From assembly GCF_000022085.1 (NCBI RefSeq), contig NC_011894.1:7053001-7117000 (forward strand): 64,000 nt of DNA, written 5' to 3'. Position 1 is the first letter of the stretch. Each line of letters begins with the position of its first letter. Positions 38,175-48,591 of the stretch are shown here, one piece after another. This stretch comes from Methylobacterium nodulans ORS 2060. Lineage in GTDB: Bacteria; Pseudomonadota; Alphaproteobacteria; Rhizobiales; Beijerinckiaceae. The notes under the pieces were generated by a model. The model saw only the letters and a list, made by a program, of their open reading frames with translations, did not search any database and had not been told where the DNA came from. Position numbers and translations under genes: made by a program.

Positions 38175-38979
38175 GCTCGCCTTCGCCTTCGATGACGGGC
38201 TCTCCACCCGCTGGGCCGCCGCGGTCGAGGCGCACAAGCGCCACGCGCACGCGCACTGGCCCGCGGAGGCCGGCGGCGTCGTCCTCGAGGACGGCTCCTA
38301 CCGCCCCCTCGCCAACGCCGCCGCCGACCCGCTGACCGAATTCGAGCCGGATCCGGGCGAGGTGGACACGGCCGCCTACGTCGCGGTGCTGCACTCGCAC
38401 TGCTCGATCGAGGATCCGGAGACCGGCAAGATCATCCCGCCGCCGGACTGCCCCTCGGGCGCCGACATGGAAAGCCAGATGGCGACCGCGGTCCCGTGGG
38501 GCATCACGCTGGCCGCCTCCACGGGCGTGACGGACCCGTTCTGGTTCGGCGATCAGGTGCCCCGCGCCCCGCTGCTGGGTCGCCCGTTCCGGCATGGCGT
38601 CTGGGACTGCTACTCGCTGGGCCGGGATTGGCACCGCGAGGTCGCCGGCATCGAGATCCCCGACTTTGCGCGCGACCCGGACTGGTGGCTGCCGCGGGAC
38701 GGCCAGCCCCAACTCGACCTGTATCGCGACGGCTTCGAGCGGGCGGGCTTCCGGCGCGTCGTGCGCGGCCCCGAAGGCCCGCTGCCGGGCGACTGCTTCC
38801 TGTGCCGCGTCCGCTCGCCCGTCTTCAACCATGGCGGGGTCTACCTCGGCGGCGGCCTGATCCTGCACCACCTGGCGCACCAGCTCTCCGGCCGCGACCC
38901 CGCCGCGGTCTGGCGGACCAAGCTCGATTTCCTCGTGCGCCACAAAGACCTGCCCGACGACTGGAGGCCCCCTGAATGA
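38152..38979 (+). CDS. Tail assembly protein K-like (JAB/MPN plus NlpC/P60)
   Basis: A 275-residue lambda gpK homologue. The start is GTG at 38152 with GGAGGA 7-8 nt before it, which is why the longer frame was trimmed. Residues ~1-120 are a JAMM-type peptidase domain with LHSHC and, 20 residues on, CPSGADMESQ (H-x-H...S-x-x-D). Residues ~140-275 are NlpC/P60-type with catalytic Cys in VWDCYSLGRDW and His in NHGGVYLGG. It probably processes tail-tip components or degrades cell wall on entry. Confidence 0.87.
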   Translation: MSPGYGSKLAFAFDDGLSTRWAAAVEAHKRHAHAHWPAEAGGVVLEDGSYRPLANAAADPLTEFEPDPGEVDTAAYVAVLHSHCSIEDPETGKIIPPPDCPSGADMESQMATAVPWGITLAASTGVTDPFWFGDQVPRAPLLGRPFRHGVWDCYSLGRDWHREVAGIEIPDFARDPDWWLPRDGQPQLDLYRDGFERAGFRRVVRGPEGPLPGDCFLCRVRSPVFNHGGVYLGGGLILHHLAHQLSGRDPAAVWRTKLDFLVRHKDLPDDWRPPE

Positions 38980-39563
38980 TGCGGACCGTCCGCCTCTACG
39001 GCGCCCTGGCGGAAAAATTCGGCGCCTCCTTCCGGCTCGACGTGCGCTCGCTGGCCGAGGCGTGCCGCGCGCTCGGCGCCCAGATCCCGGGCTTTCGGCA
39101 GGCGATCGAGGAGGGCCGCTTCCGGGTCGTGTGCGGCAAGAGCCTGCGCGCGAAGCGGGCGCTGCACCTCGATCACGATCTGATCACCTTCGGCCTGCCG
39201 GCGGGCGACCTGCACATCGTCCCGGTGATCCGGGCGCGCAAGAGCGGCATGTCGATCGGCAAGATCATCGTCGGCACCCTGATCGCGGTCGCCACGTGGT
39301 GGATGGGCGGCCCGGCGTGGCTGATCGGCATGGGCGCCATGCTCGCCCTCCAGGGCGTCTCCGCGCTGCTCAGCCCGAAAAAGAAGAAGGAGAAGGAAAA
39401 GAAGTCGTACATGTTCCAGGGCGCCGACAACGTGTCGGAACAGGGGATTCCCGTGCCGCTCATCTATGGGCGCTGCATGGCCAACCCGATCACGATTTCG
39501 GCGGGCGTGACGACGGCCAACACCAACGGCCTGCCGACCGCGTCCGCGACCCCGACCGTGTAA
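38976..39563 (+). CDS. Tail assembly protein I-like
   Basis: A 195-residue lambda gpI homologue. The N-terminal ubiquitin-like domain (MMRTVRLYGALAEKFGASFR ... LAEACRALGAQIPGFRQAI) is followed by a hydrophobic segment (IIVGTLIAVATWWMGGPAWL), a Lys-rich turn (KKKKEKEKK) and a C-terminal GADNVSEQGIPVPLIYG element typical of this family. It overlaps K (ATGA) and immediately precedes J. Likely a tail-tip assembly factor that does not remain in the virion. Confidence 0.87.
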   Translation: MMRTVRLYGALAEKFGASFRLDVRSLAEACRALGAQIPGFRQAIEEGRFRVVCGKSLRAKRALHLDHDLITFGLPAGDLHIVPVIRARKSGMSIGKIIVGTLIAVATWWMGGPAWLIGMGAMLALQGVSALLSPKKKKEKEKKSYMFQGADNVSEQGIPVPLIYGRCMANPITISAGVTTANTNGLPTASATPTV

Positions 39564-39570
39564 GGACATC

Positions 39571-42500
39571 ATGGATCGCATCGACGGTTTCGATCCCGCG
39601 GCGCGGGACGACGAGGCGCGCCCGGACGCGGCGCCGATCCGCGGACGCAAGTCGTCCAGCGGCGGCGGCAAGACCGGCGGCTCGGGCTCGAACGCACCCG
39701 ACACCCTGTTCTCGAACGCCACGGTCCGCCTCGTGGACCTCATCGGCGAGGGCGAGATCAAGGGCGTCGTCGGCGGCCTGAAGGGCGTCTACTTCAATGA
39801 CGTGCCGGTCCAGAACGAGGACGGCAGCTTCAATTACAAGGGCCTCTCGGCCGACTTCCGCACCGGCACGCCCGACCAGTCCTACATGCCCGGCTATCCC
39901 GATGTGGAGACGCCGCAGGACGTCGGGGTCACGGTCAAGCAGGCGGTCCCGCACACCGCCTCGATCAGCGACGGCGAGGCCGACCGCGCCCGCGTCATCA
40001 TCGAGCTGCCGGCGCTCTTTCTGGCGAAAAACGACGGCTCGGTCCGCCAGAACAACGTCAGCTTCCGGATCGAGGCGCGCTATTCGGGCGGGCCGTGGGT
40101 GAACCAGCTCGGTGACCTCACCATCACCGGCAAGAACACCTCGCCCTACTTCGTGTCCTACGAGGTCGACCTGCCGCGCAATCCGGCCGGCTCCTCGCCG
40201 CCCTGGCAGGTGCGGGTCACGCGGCTGACCCCGGACACCGACGACTTCAACAACAGCCAGGACAAGTGGACGAGCCAGAGCGACCTGATCTTCTACTCGC
40301 TCACGGCGATCCAGGACGCGAAGTTCAGCTACCCGCACTCGGCGCTGGTCGGCCTGACCGCGGATGCGAGCCAGTTCGGCGCGTCCGTGCCGGCCCGGAC
40401 CTATCTGGTCGAGGGCTTGCTGGTCAAAATTCCGAGCAACTACGACCCCGTCGCGCGCACCTACGCGGGCATCTGGGACGGCACCTTCAAGGAGGACTGG
40501 ACCGATAACCCGGCCTGGGTCTTCCACGACCTGCTGTGGAACGACCGCTACGGGCTGGGCGAATTCATCGACATCGCCGCGATCGACAAGTGGACCCTGT
40601 ACCAGATCGGCGCCTACTGCGACGTGCTGGTCTCGGACGGCAAGGGCGGCCAGGAGCCGCGCTTCCGCTTCAACGCCCAGATCACCCAGCTCGCGGACGC
40701 CTTCGATCTGCTCCAGCAGATCAGCGCGATCTGGCGCGGCATGGCCTACTGGTCCTCGGGCGCGGTCACGGCCACCCAGGACCGGCCCGACGACGTGCGC
40801 GCCCTGGTGACGCCGGCCAACGTGATCGACGGGCTGATCACCTACTCGTCCTCGGCGCGCAAGGCCCGCCACACCGTGGCGCTGGTGACCTGGAACGACC
40901 CGACCGACCTCTACAAGCCGCAGATCGAGGTGGTCGAGCACAACGAGGGCGTCGCCCGCTACGGCTACAACCCGACCAAGATCGACCTGCTCGGCTGCAC
41001 CAGCCGCGGACAGGCCCACCGCGAGGGCCTGTGGCGGCTCCTGGTCGAGCAGTACGCGACCCAGACGGTGACCTACCGGGCCGGCCTCGATCATGCCGTG
41101 CGGCGCCCCGGCGACATCATCGCGATCGCCGACCCGCAGATCAGCAACATCGACGTCGGCGGGCGCGTGCTGGCGGGGGCGAACTGGACCGACATCCCGC
41201 TTGACCGCGCCGTCGAGCTGAAGGCGGGGGTCTCCTACACCCTGTCCATGCAGCTGCCGGACGGCAGCGTGCAGGAGCGCGCCCTCTCCAGCGTCTCGAC
41301 GGATGAGGCCGGGCGCACCATCGCCCACACCGAGCCCTTCACGGCGGACGCCCAGCCCGGCGCGGTCTGGCAGATCACGGGCGAGATCGTCCCGCAGCTG
41401 TTTCGGATCGTCGGCATCAAGGAGGTCGAGCCGCACATCTACGAGATCCAGGCGCTCCAGCACGAGCCCTCGATCTATGCGGCGGTGGATGATGGCGCGG
41501 CCTTCGAGCCGCTGAAGGTCTCGGAATTCCCCGACATCGTCCTCGCCCCGACCAACCTCACGGTCCGCGAGTCGACCTACTTCGAGAACAACCTGCCGCG
41601 GCAGGCGCTGCTGCTGTCGTGGACGGCCGGGCAGCCCTTCAACTCGGTTGCCTACTACGTCACCGCGGTGAAGCCGAACGGCTCCCTGGTGACGCTGCCC
41701 AAGACGAGCTCCACCTCGGTGGAATTCCTCGATGCGGCGACCGGCGAGTGGACCTTCATCGTCCAGGCCGAGGGGCTGAACGGGCGCCTCTCGGACGCCG
41801 CCCAGATCACCTTCACGGTCCAGGGCTGGGAAGGGATCGCCGGCCCCACCGTGACCGGCTTGCAGGTCAAGGGCGGCGGCTCCGTCTTCACCGGGCGCAG
41901 CTGCACGCTGGAGTGGGGCCTGACCTGGCCGGCGGACGTCACGCCCTACGAGGTCGGCTACGCCTTCCGGGTCTTCGACGCGGACACCGACGCCTTCCTG
42001 CATCAGGAGATCATCACCGCCGCCCAGGCGACCTACGACTACGACGAGAACGTCAACGAGGGCGGCCCGCGCCGCCGGTTCAAGGTCTCGGTGGCCGCGC
42101 GCGACGCGATCGGCCGCGAGAGCCAGCCGGCGGTGCTGGTCGTGTCCAACCCACCGCCCGCCATGGTCGTCCCGACGCTGGACTGGACGACGGAGAGCAT
42201 CGGCGTGTGGATGACCCCGCCGGCCGACACCGATCTGGCGGGCGTGCTGATCTGGCTGTCCAAGACGAACGGCTTCAACCCGGTGACCACGGCGCCGGCG
42301 GCCGATCTGGCGCCCACGGGCTTCACGCTGCTGCCGGCCGAAGCGGAGACGACCTACTACGTCCGGGTCGCCTTCTACGACAGCTTCGGCAAGAACCCGG
42401 CCGAGCTGAACATCTCGCCCCAGATCGAGATCCGCACCACCAACCTGCTGTTCGACGTCCAGGCGCCCGACATCCCGACCGGCCTCGCCCTGGCGACCGC

Positions 42501-45500
42501 GCTGGAGGTCTCGGCGACCGGCGTCGCCACCTCGCGCATCGACGCGACCTGGAATGCGGTCGGAAGCGACAATCTCGGCATCTACGAATTCGAGCTGACC
42601 GAGGGCGACGGGATCACCGCCCCCTCGTGGGTCCGCGACCGCTCCGACAAGGGTCAGCCGCGCTTCACGTGGCGCAACCTCAAGCCGGGCCAGCTCTACA
42701 CGGCCCGCGTCCGGTCCGTGAACGCCCAGGGCATCGCGCCCTCGGGCTGGTCCGTCCCGGCCTCGATCGTCGCGGCCAAGAACCTGAACAAGCCCGGCGC
42801 GATCACCAACTTCGTCGCGGAGGCCACCTTCCAGGCGGCCTACCTGTCGTGGGCGAACCCGGCTGACCCGGACCTCGCCTACGTGGAGGTGTGGATCGGG
42901 ACGCGCGACGACGGGGCGGACGCCACCCTGTTCGCCAAGGTGCCGGTCCCGCTGGCGTTCTTCACGGACACCACCCTCGGCATTGTTCAGGTCCGCAAGT
43001 ATTGGGTGCGGCCGGTCAACAGCTCGGGCACGCCCGGCGACTTCGCCGGCCCGCGCACTGCAACCACGGCGGCTCTCCCGGCGGCGGCGCTCCAGAACGC
43101 CATCATCGACGCCACCAAGATCGCGTCCTCGCTCGTGGCGCCGGCCGCTGTCTCCAGCCTGCCGGATCCGGCGACCTGGACCGGCCCGGACCTCGCCTAC
43201 AACGCGACGGACGGCAAGCTCTATCGGCGCGTCAACGGCCAGTGGACGGCGGGCGTGCCGACCGTGGACCTCGTCGGGGCGCTCACCACCGAGCAGCAGC
43301 AGGCCATCGACCTCGCCAAGCTATCCGGGACGCTGACCGAAGCCCAGATCGATCAGATCAGCGCCGCCAAGATCGTGGGCGATCTCGTCAATGCCCAGAT
43401 CAGCATGGTCCAGGTTCAGGGCACTCTGACCGATGCCCAGCAGCGGTTGCTCGACCTCTCGAAGCTGTCCGGGCAACTCACTGCGCAGCAGTATAGCCAG
43501 ATCGATGCCGCGAAGGTTGTCGGGGATCTGGTCAGTGCTCAGATCAGCATGCTTCAAGTTCAGGGCACGCTGACCGATGAGCAGCAGCGGCTACTTGATC
43601 TTGCGAAACTCGGCGGACAGCTCACCGAGCAGCAGTATAGTCAGATCGATGCGGCGAAGGTCGTTGGAAACCTCGCCAGCGCCCAAATCAGCATGCTCCA
43701 GGTGCAGGGCACGCTCACGGACGCGCAGCAGCAGGCCCTCAACCTCGCCCGGCTGGGCGGACAGATCCAGCGGACGCAGGTCTCGGACAACGCGATCGAC
43801 ACGCCCCAGCTCAACGCGGGCGCGGTCAAGACGGCGCAGCTCTACGCCGGAGCGGTCGTGGCCTCGAAGCTCGCCGTGGCGAGCCTAAACCTCGCGAGCA
43901 ACGGCGGCCTTCAGCAGGGCACCTCTGGCTGGCTCGGTTCGGCCGGCGGCACGGGCATCACGCCGATCGTGGAGGGCGTCCGCACTGACTACGCCCCCGC
44001 TGGCATGCGGGTTTTTTCCACCCGCTACGACGACGGCAGCAAGCCGACCAGCGGCGTCTCCGAGATCGTCTACCGCAACCCGGATGCGGCCGGGATCGGG
44101 CAGCTCATCCGGATCACGCCCGGCGCGCCCTATGAGTTCAGCGCCTACATCTCGGCGCACCGCTGCACCGCCTACGTGTCGATCATCTGGTGGGACGCCA
44201 ATAGCGCCTACATCACGGAAGTCGGCGGCAACATCGTCACCGACACCCAGTACGGCGCCGGCAGTGCCCTGAGTGAATGGGACAAGCACTCCCGCTCCTG
44301 GGTGATCGCCACCGCGCCGGCCAACGCCGCCTTCGCAGACATCCGTATCCGCTGGACCGGCTTCGGCACCCAGCCCTACTGCATGGCCGGCGGGTTGATG
44401 TTCGCCCAGGCGGTCGCGGGCCAGACCGAGCCGAGCCCGTATTCCGACGCGGGCGTCACCATGATCGAGGGCGGCCAGATCCGCACGCGCTCGATCGGCG
44501 CCGACAAGATCGTGGCCCGCGCCATCACCGCAGGCGAGATCGCCACCGGGACGATCACGGCCACGGAGATCGCCGGAGCCACCATCACGGGCGACAAGAT
44601 CGCCGGCCGCACCATCACGGCCTCGCAGATCGCGACCGGGACGCTCACCGCCACCGAGCTGGCGGCGGGCTCGGTGACCACCTCGAAGCTCGCGGTCGCC
44701 AGCCTGAACCTCGCCATCAATGGCGACATGGGCAATCTCAACACCTTCGGCAATCCGGCCGCCTGGAGCAGCGACAGCTCCCAGATTGCCGGCGCCACCA
44801 TGCTCCCCAGCGGGGTCGACTACATCTACTGCCCCGCCGGCATGCGGGCCATGAAGATCGCCGCCACCGCGGTTCCGACCAACCAGGGCTCGATCGGGCA
44901 GGTCTGGCTAAGCCGGGTCGAGACGGACGGCACCCTCTACCCCTTCTCTTGCCGCGCGGGCACGACCTACGAGGTCTCGGCCTATCTCTCGACGCACCGT
45001 TGCACGGGCTATGTCGGGCTGGTCTGGTACGACGCCAACCAAGCCTACATGGGCGAGAGCTGGGGCAGCCAGATCGTTAACTGGCAGGGCAGCATCTATA
45101 ACCCCCAGTCGGACTGGGAGCTGCTGGGCCGCTCGAAGCTGATCGTCATCGCGCCGGCCGGCGCGGTCTATTGCCGGCCCTACGTCCGCTACGGCGGGAC
45201 GTGGTATCCGGGGCAGGACATCCCCTACTGCTTCATCTCCGGCGTGATGCTGGCGGTTGCGGTGGCGGGGCAGACCGAGGTCTCGCCGTTCTCGCCGGCC
45301 GGGCTCACCACCATCAACGGCGCCTCGATCCGCACCAGCTCGATCGCGGCCGACAAGATCATCGCGAAGTCCATCACCGCAGGTCAGATCGCGACGGGAA
45401 CGATCACCGCGACCGAGATTGCGGGCGGGACGATCACCGGGGACAGGATCGCCGGCAACACCATCACGGGCGGCAACATCAACGCGGGCACCCTGACCGC

Positions 45501-48500
45501 GCGAGAACTCGCGGCCGGCTCCATCACCGGCTACAAGCTCGCCATCAGCACGGGCAACTTCGCGTTCAACTCGGAGGGCAATCAGAGCACCCGCGGCTGG
45601 AGCGCCAGCGTCACCACCTGGGGCGCACCCATCTCCATGTTCGTGGACGCCTTCTGGATGCCATCCGGCATGACCGGCATCGGCGCGCATCCGTCCGATG
45701 GCGGCGCCCCGGCCGGCGGCTATTTCGACCTCGTCCACCAGACGGTGGATCCGGCGACCGGCAACCCGAAGAACTATCCCGTCCAGGGCGGCGCTTGGTA
45801 TGAATTCTCGGCCTACGCCAACGCCCACCGCTGTGACGTCCAGTGCTACATCGGCTGGGCCGACAGCGCCGGCACCGTCATTTCCTACTCCAGCGGGCAG
45901 GTGATCCCGCAGGGGAGCCGCTCGGGTGGGACGATCCGCGACTTCCCGCGCTTCACCTGCATCACGCAGGCGCCGGGCAACGCGGCCTCCTGCTTCGTGA
46001 TCTACCGCGGCATCAACTTCACCGGGGCCGACCCGTTCATCTTCGTGACCGGCACCATGTATGCCGGCGCGAATTCGAGCCAGACCGAGTGCTCGCCCTA
46101 CGTCGCACCCGCGGTCACCAAGATCGACGGCGGCTCGGTCGTCACGAATTCGCTGAGTGCTGATCGCATCGTCGCAAGGTCAATCACCGCCGGCCAGATC
46201 GCGGTCGGCGCGATCACCGCAACCGAGATCGGGGGCTCGACCATCACGGGCGACCGCATCGCCGGTTCGACCATCACCGGAGACAAGATCCAGGTCCGCA
46301 CCATCTCGGCCAGCAACCTCGTCGGCGGCACCATCACGGCCTACGAGATCGCCGTCCGCACCATCACGGCGTCCAACCTCGTGGGCGGAACGATCACAGC
46401 CTACGAGATCGCGAGCCGCACGATCACAGCGGACAAGCTCGTCGCCAACTCGATCACGGCGGGCGAAATCCAGGCCGGCGCCATCGGCGTGGACCAGCTC
46501 GCGGCGGGCGCGATCACGGCCGACAAGATCGGCGTCGGGCTCAACTCGACCAACCTGCTCTACAACTCGGACTTCAAGGCAGGTGCGGCCGGCGCGATGC
46601 CGCCGGGCGTTAGCGGTTGGGGATCGAGTGTCACGGTCAGCGCCCCCTATATCGGGCTCAACCAGTCGGGCCCGAGCTGGCAGCCGAATGGCATGGGCTC
46701 GCTCCAGATGTCCTGCGCCGGCACGCCACCGGCGGGCCAGATCATGGACGCCTATCTGGCCTACCCGCGCCAGGACGGCGGCTGGGAGGCCAAGTTCCCG
46801 GTCGTGGGCGGCAAGCGGTATGAGGTGTCCGGCTATGTGAGCGCCCACCGCTCGCAGGCCTATATCGTCGTGTCCTGGTATGACGCGGGCGGCAACTATC
46901 TCGGGGCTACGACGACGACCGTCGTTGAGAACCAGATGTCGACCGGCAACCTGAACGCCTGGGCGCGCTGCACCGGCATGGGCACCGCGCCGGGTGGCGC
47001 CGCGACGGCGACCGTCTCGTTGCGCATGAGCTTCAACGGTGGCGACGGCCCGTATAACTTCTGGTCTGGGATCTACTTCGCCCAGGCGAAGAACAACCAG
47101 ACCCAATACTCGGACTGGGCGCCGGGCTCGGCGACCGTGATCTGGGGCGGCGTCATCGCGACCCGCTCGATCACCGCGGACCGGATCGCGGTGCGCTCCC
47201 TGACCGCAGACCTGATCGTGGGCGCCACCATCACGGGTTACGAGATCGCGGGCTCGACCATCACGGGCGCGCACATCCAGTCGAACTCGATCTATGCCGA
47301 CAAGATCCAGGTCGGCGGCGGGCAGTCGCTCACGAGCTGGATGGGCTCGGACACCACCAAGATCAACGGCGGCGCGATCGAGGCCAACTCGATCCGGGTC
47401 AACACCCTGACGGTCGGCCTGCGCGGGGTCCGCACGGTCGGGCTGGACTTCTCGGTCGACAAGAACACCCGGACGATCTCGTGGACAGCGGGCTTCATCC
47501 TATGGATCGATGACGCCGGCAACAACGTGGCGAGCCAAGTCCCGGCGGGTACTGCCAACGGTGGCGCTACTTTCGTCTACGTCTGGTGGAACAAGTTCAC
47601 TCCCAACCAGCTCAACGCCGCGGCCAACAACTGGAACGATATCTTTACCGACAAGAACACGATACTGCTGGCGTCCTATGACGGCTATGCCGGGCTGAAC
47701 GTGCTCCTGGGCGGCACGATCATCGACGGCACCCGGATCAACACCGGCACCATCACCGCCAACCAGATCGCCGCCAACGCCATCCAGGCCAGCCACATCG
47801 CGGCCAACCAGATCCAGGCGAGCCACATCTCCGCCGGGCAGGTCACCGCCGACAAGATCGGCGCCGGGATGATGAACGCGGGCGCGATTCAGCTAGGCTC
47901 CACCCTGTTCGTCATGGAGACCTATCAGGGCTCTGGCTGGGGCCGCATCTTCGCGCGGGACAGCAACCAGACCCTGCGCGTGGCGGTCGGCTACATCGAA
48001 GATCTCTCCGGCGGCGGCTGGGGTCTCGCGATGTGGGATGCCGCCGGCAACCTCATCATCAACGGGACCGGGCTCAACGGCGGCGGCATCTGGGCGCGCT
48101 CGATCGCGGCGGACAAGCTCGTCGCGAACTCGATCACCGCCAACGAGCTGAGCACGGGCCAGCTCATCTCGCAGTCGGCCCAGATCGGTAACTTGGTTGT
48201 CGACAATCTCCAGGTCAACAACAACGCGATCACGCAGACGGTGTGGGGGCAGAGCGCGGGCGACGACATCTACTGCTGGATCAACATCCGACAGCCCAAC
48301 ACCCGGGTCGAGATCGGCATGTATTTTTCCGGCACGGGCGGGAGCGGCTATGCTCTCGGGACCGCTATCGGTGCGCTCGACGTCTACCGGAGCGACGGGC
48401 CTCATGTCCTGTCTGGCAACTGCGCCTACCACATAAACAGCACCAATAACTTGGTCTACATGGGGCCGACCTGCTACGTGACGGTCGATGTCGTCGCAAA

Positions 48501-48591
48501 TCCTGGCGTCTACTGGTATCGTCTGGTCAACAGTAATGCCGCCAGGGCCAGCGGCACCACATTCATGAAGGTCACGGAGCTGTCGCGATGA
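39571..48591 (+). CDS. Giant central tail/host-specificity protein J with repeated fibre modules
   Basis: A 3006-residue lambda gpJ homologue, more than twice lambda's length. Residues 1-~640 are the conserved hub (TLFSNATVRLVDLIGEGEIK, GVYFNDVPVQNEDGSFNYKG, VTRLTPDTDD). Residues ~650-1180 look like several fibronectin-III-like domains. Residues 1251-1394 are three perfect-length 48-residue repeats. From ~1440, four modules of about 190 residues that resemble carbohydrate-binding beta-sandwiches (each with GM-, YEFSAY/YEVSAY and H-RC/HRS) alternate with stalks of ITA-ITG-type decapeptides (TITATEIAG, TITGDKIAG). The last ~120 residues end in a small beta-rich tip. It should bind the cell surface; receptor unknown. 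The stop overlaps the next start. Confidence 0.92.
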   Translation: MDRIDGFDPAARDDEARPDAAPIRGRKSSSGGGKTGGSGSNAPDTLFSNATVRLVDLIGEGEIKGVVGGLKGVYFNDVPVQNEDGSFNYKGLSADFRTGTPDQSYMPGYPDVETPQDVGVTVKQAVPHTASISDGEADRARVIIELPALFLAKNDGSVRQNNVSFRIEARYSGGPWVNQLGDLTITGKNTSPYFVSYEVDLPRNPAGSSPPWQVRVTRLTPDTDDFNNSQDKWTSQSDLIFYSLTAIQDAKFSYPHSALVGLTADASQFGASVPARTYLVEGLLVKIPSNYDPVARTYAGIWDGTFKEDWTDNPAWVFHDLLWNDRYGLGEFIDIAAIDKWTLYQIGAYCDVLVSDGKGGQEPRFRFNAQITQLADAFDLLQQISAIWRGMAYWSSGAVTATQDRPDDVRALVTPANVIDGLITYSSSARKARHTVALVTWNDPTDLYKPQIEVVEHNEGVARYGYNPTKIDLLGCTSRGQAHREGLWRLLVEQYATQTVTYRAGLDHAVRRPGDIIAIADPQISNIDVGGRVLAGANWTDIPLDRAVELKAGVSYTLSMQLPDGSVQERALSSVSTDEAGRTIAHTEPFTADAQPGAVWQITGEIVPQLFRIVGIKEVEPHIYEIQALQHEPSIYAAVDDGAAFEPLKVSEFPDIVLAPTNLTVRESTYFENNLPRQALLLSWTAGQPFNSVAYYVTAVKPNGSLVTLPKTSSTSVEFLDAATGEWTFIVQAEGLNGRLSDAAQITFTVQGWEGIAGPTVTGLQVKGGGSVFTGRSCTLEWGLTWPADVTPYEVGYAFRVFDADTDAFLHQEIITAAQATYDYDENVNEGGPRRRFKVSVAARDAIGRESQPAVLVVSNPPPAMVVPTLDWTTESIGVWMTPPADTDLAGVLIWLSKTNGFNPVTTAPAADLAPTGFTLLPAEAETTYYVRVAFYDSFGKNPAELNISPQIEIRTTNLLFDVQAPDIPTGLALATALEVSATGVATSRIDATWNAVGSDNLGIYEFELTEGDGITAPSWVRDRSDKGQPRFTWRNLKPGQLYTARVRSVNAQGIAPSGWSVPASIVAAKNLNKPGAITNFVAEATFQAAYLSWANPADPDLAYVEVWIGTRDDGADATLFAKVPVPLAFFTDTTLGIVQVRKYWVRPVNSSGTPGDFAGPRTATTAALPAAALQNAIIDATKIASSLVAPAAVSSLPDPATWTGPDLAYNATDGKLYRRVNGQWTAGVPTVDLVGALTTEQQQAIDLAKLSGTLTEAQIDQISAAKIVGDLVNAQISMVQVQGTLTDAQQRLLDLSKLSGQLTAQQYSQIDAAKVVGDLVSAQISMLQVQGTLTDEQQRLLDLAKLGGQLTEQQYSQIDAAKVVGNLASAQISMLQVQGTLTDAQQQALNLARLGGQIQRTQVSDNAIDTPQLNAGAVKTAQLYAGAVVASKLAVASLNLASNGGLQQGTSGWLGSAGGTGITPIVEGVRTDYAPAGMRVFSTRYDDGSKPTSGVSEIVYRNPDAAGIGQLIRITPGAPYEFSAYISAHRCTAYVSIIWWDANSAYITEVGGNIVTDTQYGAGSALSEWDKHSRSWVIATAPANAAFADIRIRWTGFGTQPYCMAGGLMFAQAVAGQTEPSPYSDAGVTMIEGGQIRTRSIGADKIVARAITAGEIATGTITATEIAGATITGDKIAGRTITASQIATGTLTATELAAGSVTTSKLAVASLNLAINGDMGNLNTFGNPAAWSSDSSQIAGATMLPSGVDYIYCPAGMRAMKIAATAVPTNQGSIGQVWLSRVETDGTLYPFSCRAGTTYEVSAYLSTHRCTGYVGLVWYDANQAYMGESWGSQIVNWQGSIYNPQSDWELLGRSKLIVIAPAGAVYCRPYVRYGGTWYPGQDIPYCFISGVMLAVAVAGQTEVSPFSPAGLTTINGASIRTSSIAADKIIAKSITAGQIATGTITATEIAGGTITGDRIAGNTITGGNINAGTLTARELAAGSITGYKLAISTGNFAFNSEGNQSTRGWSASVTTWGAPISMFVDAFWMPSGMTGIGAHPSDGGAPAGGYFDLVHQTVDPATGNPKNYPVQGGAWYEFSAYANAHRCDVQCYIGWADSAGTVISYSSGQVIPQGSRSGGTIRDFPRFTCITQAPGNAASCFVIYRGINFTGADPFIFVTGTMYAGANSSQTECSPYVAPAVTKIDGGSVVTNSLSADRIVARSITAGQIAVGAITATEIGGSTITGDRIAGSTITGDKIQVRTISASNLVGGTITAYEIAVRTITASNLVGGTITAYEIASRTITADKLVANSITAGEIQAGAIGVDQLAAGAITADKIGVGLNSTNLLYNSDFKAGAAGAMPPGVSGWGSSVTVSAPYIGLNQSGPSWQPNGMGSLQMSCAGTPPAGQIMDAYLAYPRQDGGWEAKFPVVGGKRYEVSGYVSAHRSQAYIVVSWYDAGGNYLGATTTTVVENQMSTGNLNAWARCTGMGTAPGGAATATVSLRMSFNGGDGPYNFWSGIYFAQAKNNQTQYSDWAPGSATVIWGGVIATRSITADRIAVRSLTADLIVGATITGYEIAGSTITGAHIQSNSIYADKIQVGGGQSLTSWMGSDTTKINGGAIEANSIRVNTLTVGLRGVRTVGLDFSVDKNTRTISWTAGFILWIDDAGNNVASQVPAGTANGGATFVYVWWNKFTPNQLNAAANNWNDIFTDKNTILLASYDGYAGLNVLLGGTIIDGTRINTGTITANQIAANAIQASHIAANQIQASHISAGQVTADKIGAGMMNAGAIQLGSTLFVMETYQGSGWGRIFARDSNQTLRVAVGYIEDLSGGGWGLAMWDAAGNLIINGTGLNGGGIWARSIAADKLVANSITANELSTGQLISQSAQIGNLVVDNLQVNNNAITQTVWGQSAGDDIYCWINIRQPNTRVEIGMYFSGTGGSGYALGTAIGALDVYRSDGPHVLSGNCAYHINSTNNLVYMGPTCYVTVDVVANPGVYWYRLVNSNAARASGTTFMKVTELSR
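43321..43752 (+). repeat. Three tandem 144-bp coding repeats in J
   Basis: Repeat boundaries at 43321, 43465 and 43609 (next boundary 43753), exactly 144 bp apart, encode 48-residue units built around (T/Q)LT-(E/A/D)-(A/Q)Q and (I/V)VG(D/N)L(V/A)(N/S)AQISM then QGTLTD. A partial unit precedes and follows. The amphipathic heptad-like pattern suggests a trimeric coiled-coil or helical stalk. Copy number could change by recombination. Confidence 0.8.
43888..47125 (+). repeat. Four repeated beta-sandwich-like modules with ITA/ITG stalks
   Basis: Modules at about 43888-44455, 44701-45303, 45547-46107 and 46543-47125 share NLA-N/NGD-type openings, a (P/W)-x2-GM block, YE(F/V)S(A/G)Y, then a short H-RC or HRS and a W(W)(D/Y)(A/D) stretch, ending in GQTE-SP(Y/F)S or NQTQYSDW. 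Between them are arrays of 'TIT(A/G)-x2-I' decapeptides, longest at 46117-46542. Modules have diverged, so they are probably old duplications with different ligands. Confidence 0.75.

Noticed and set aside
43321..43752. CRISPR-like array from the 144-bp repeats
   Set aside because: The repeats are in-frame coding units with no distinct spacers and no cas genes nearby.
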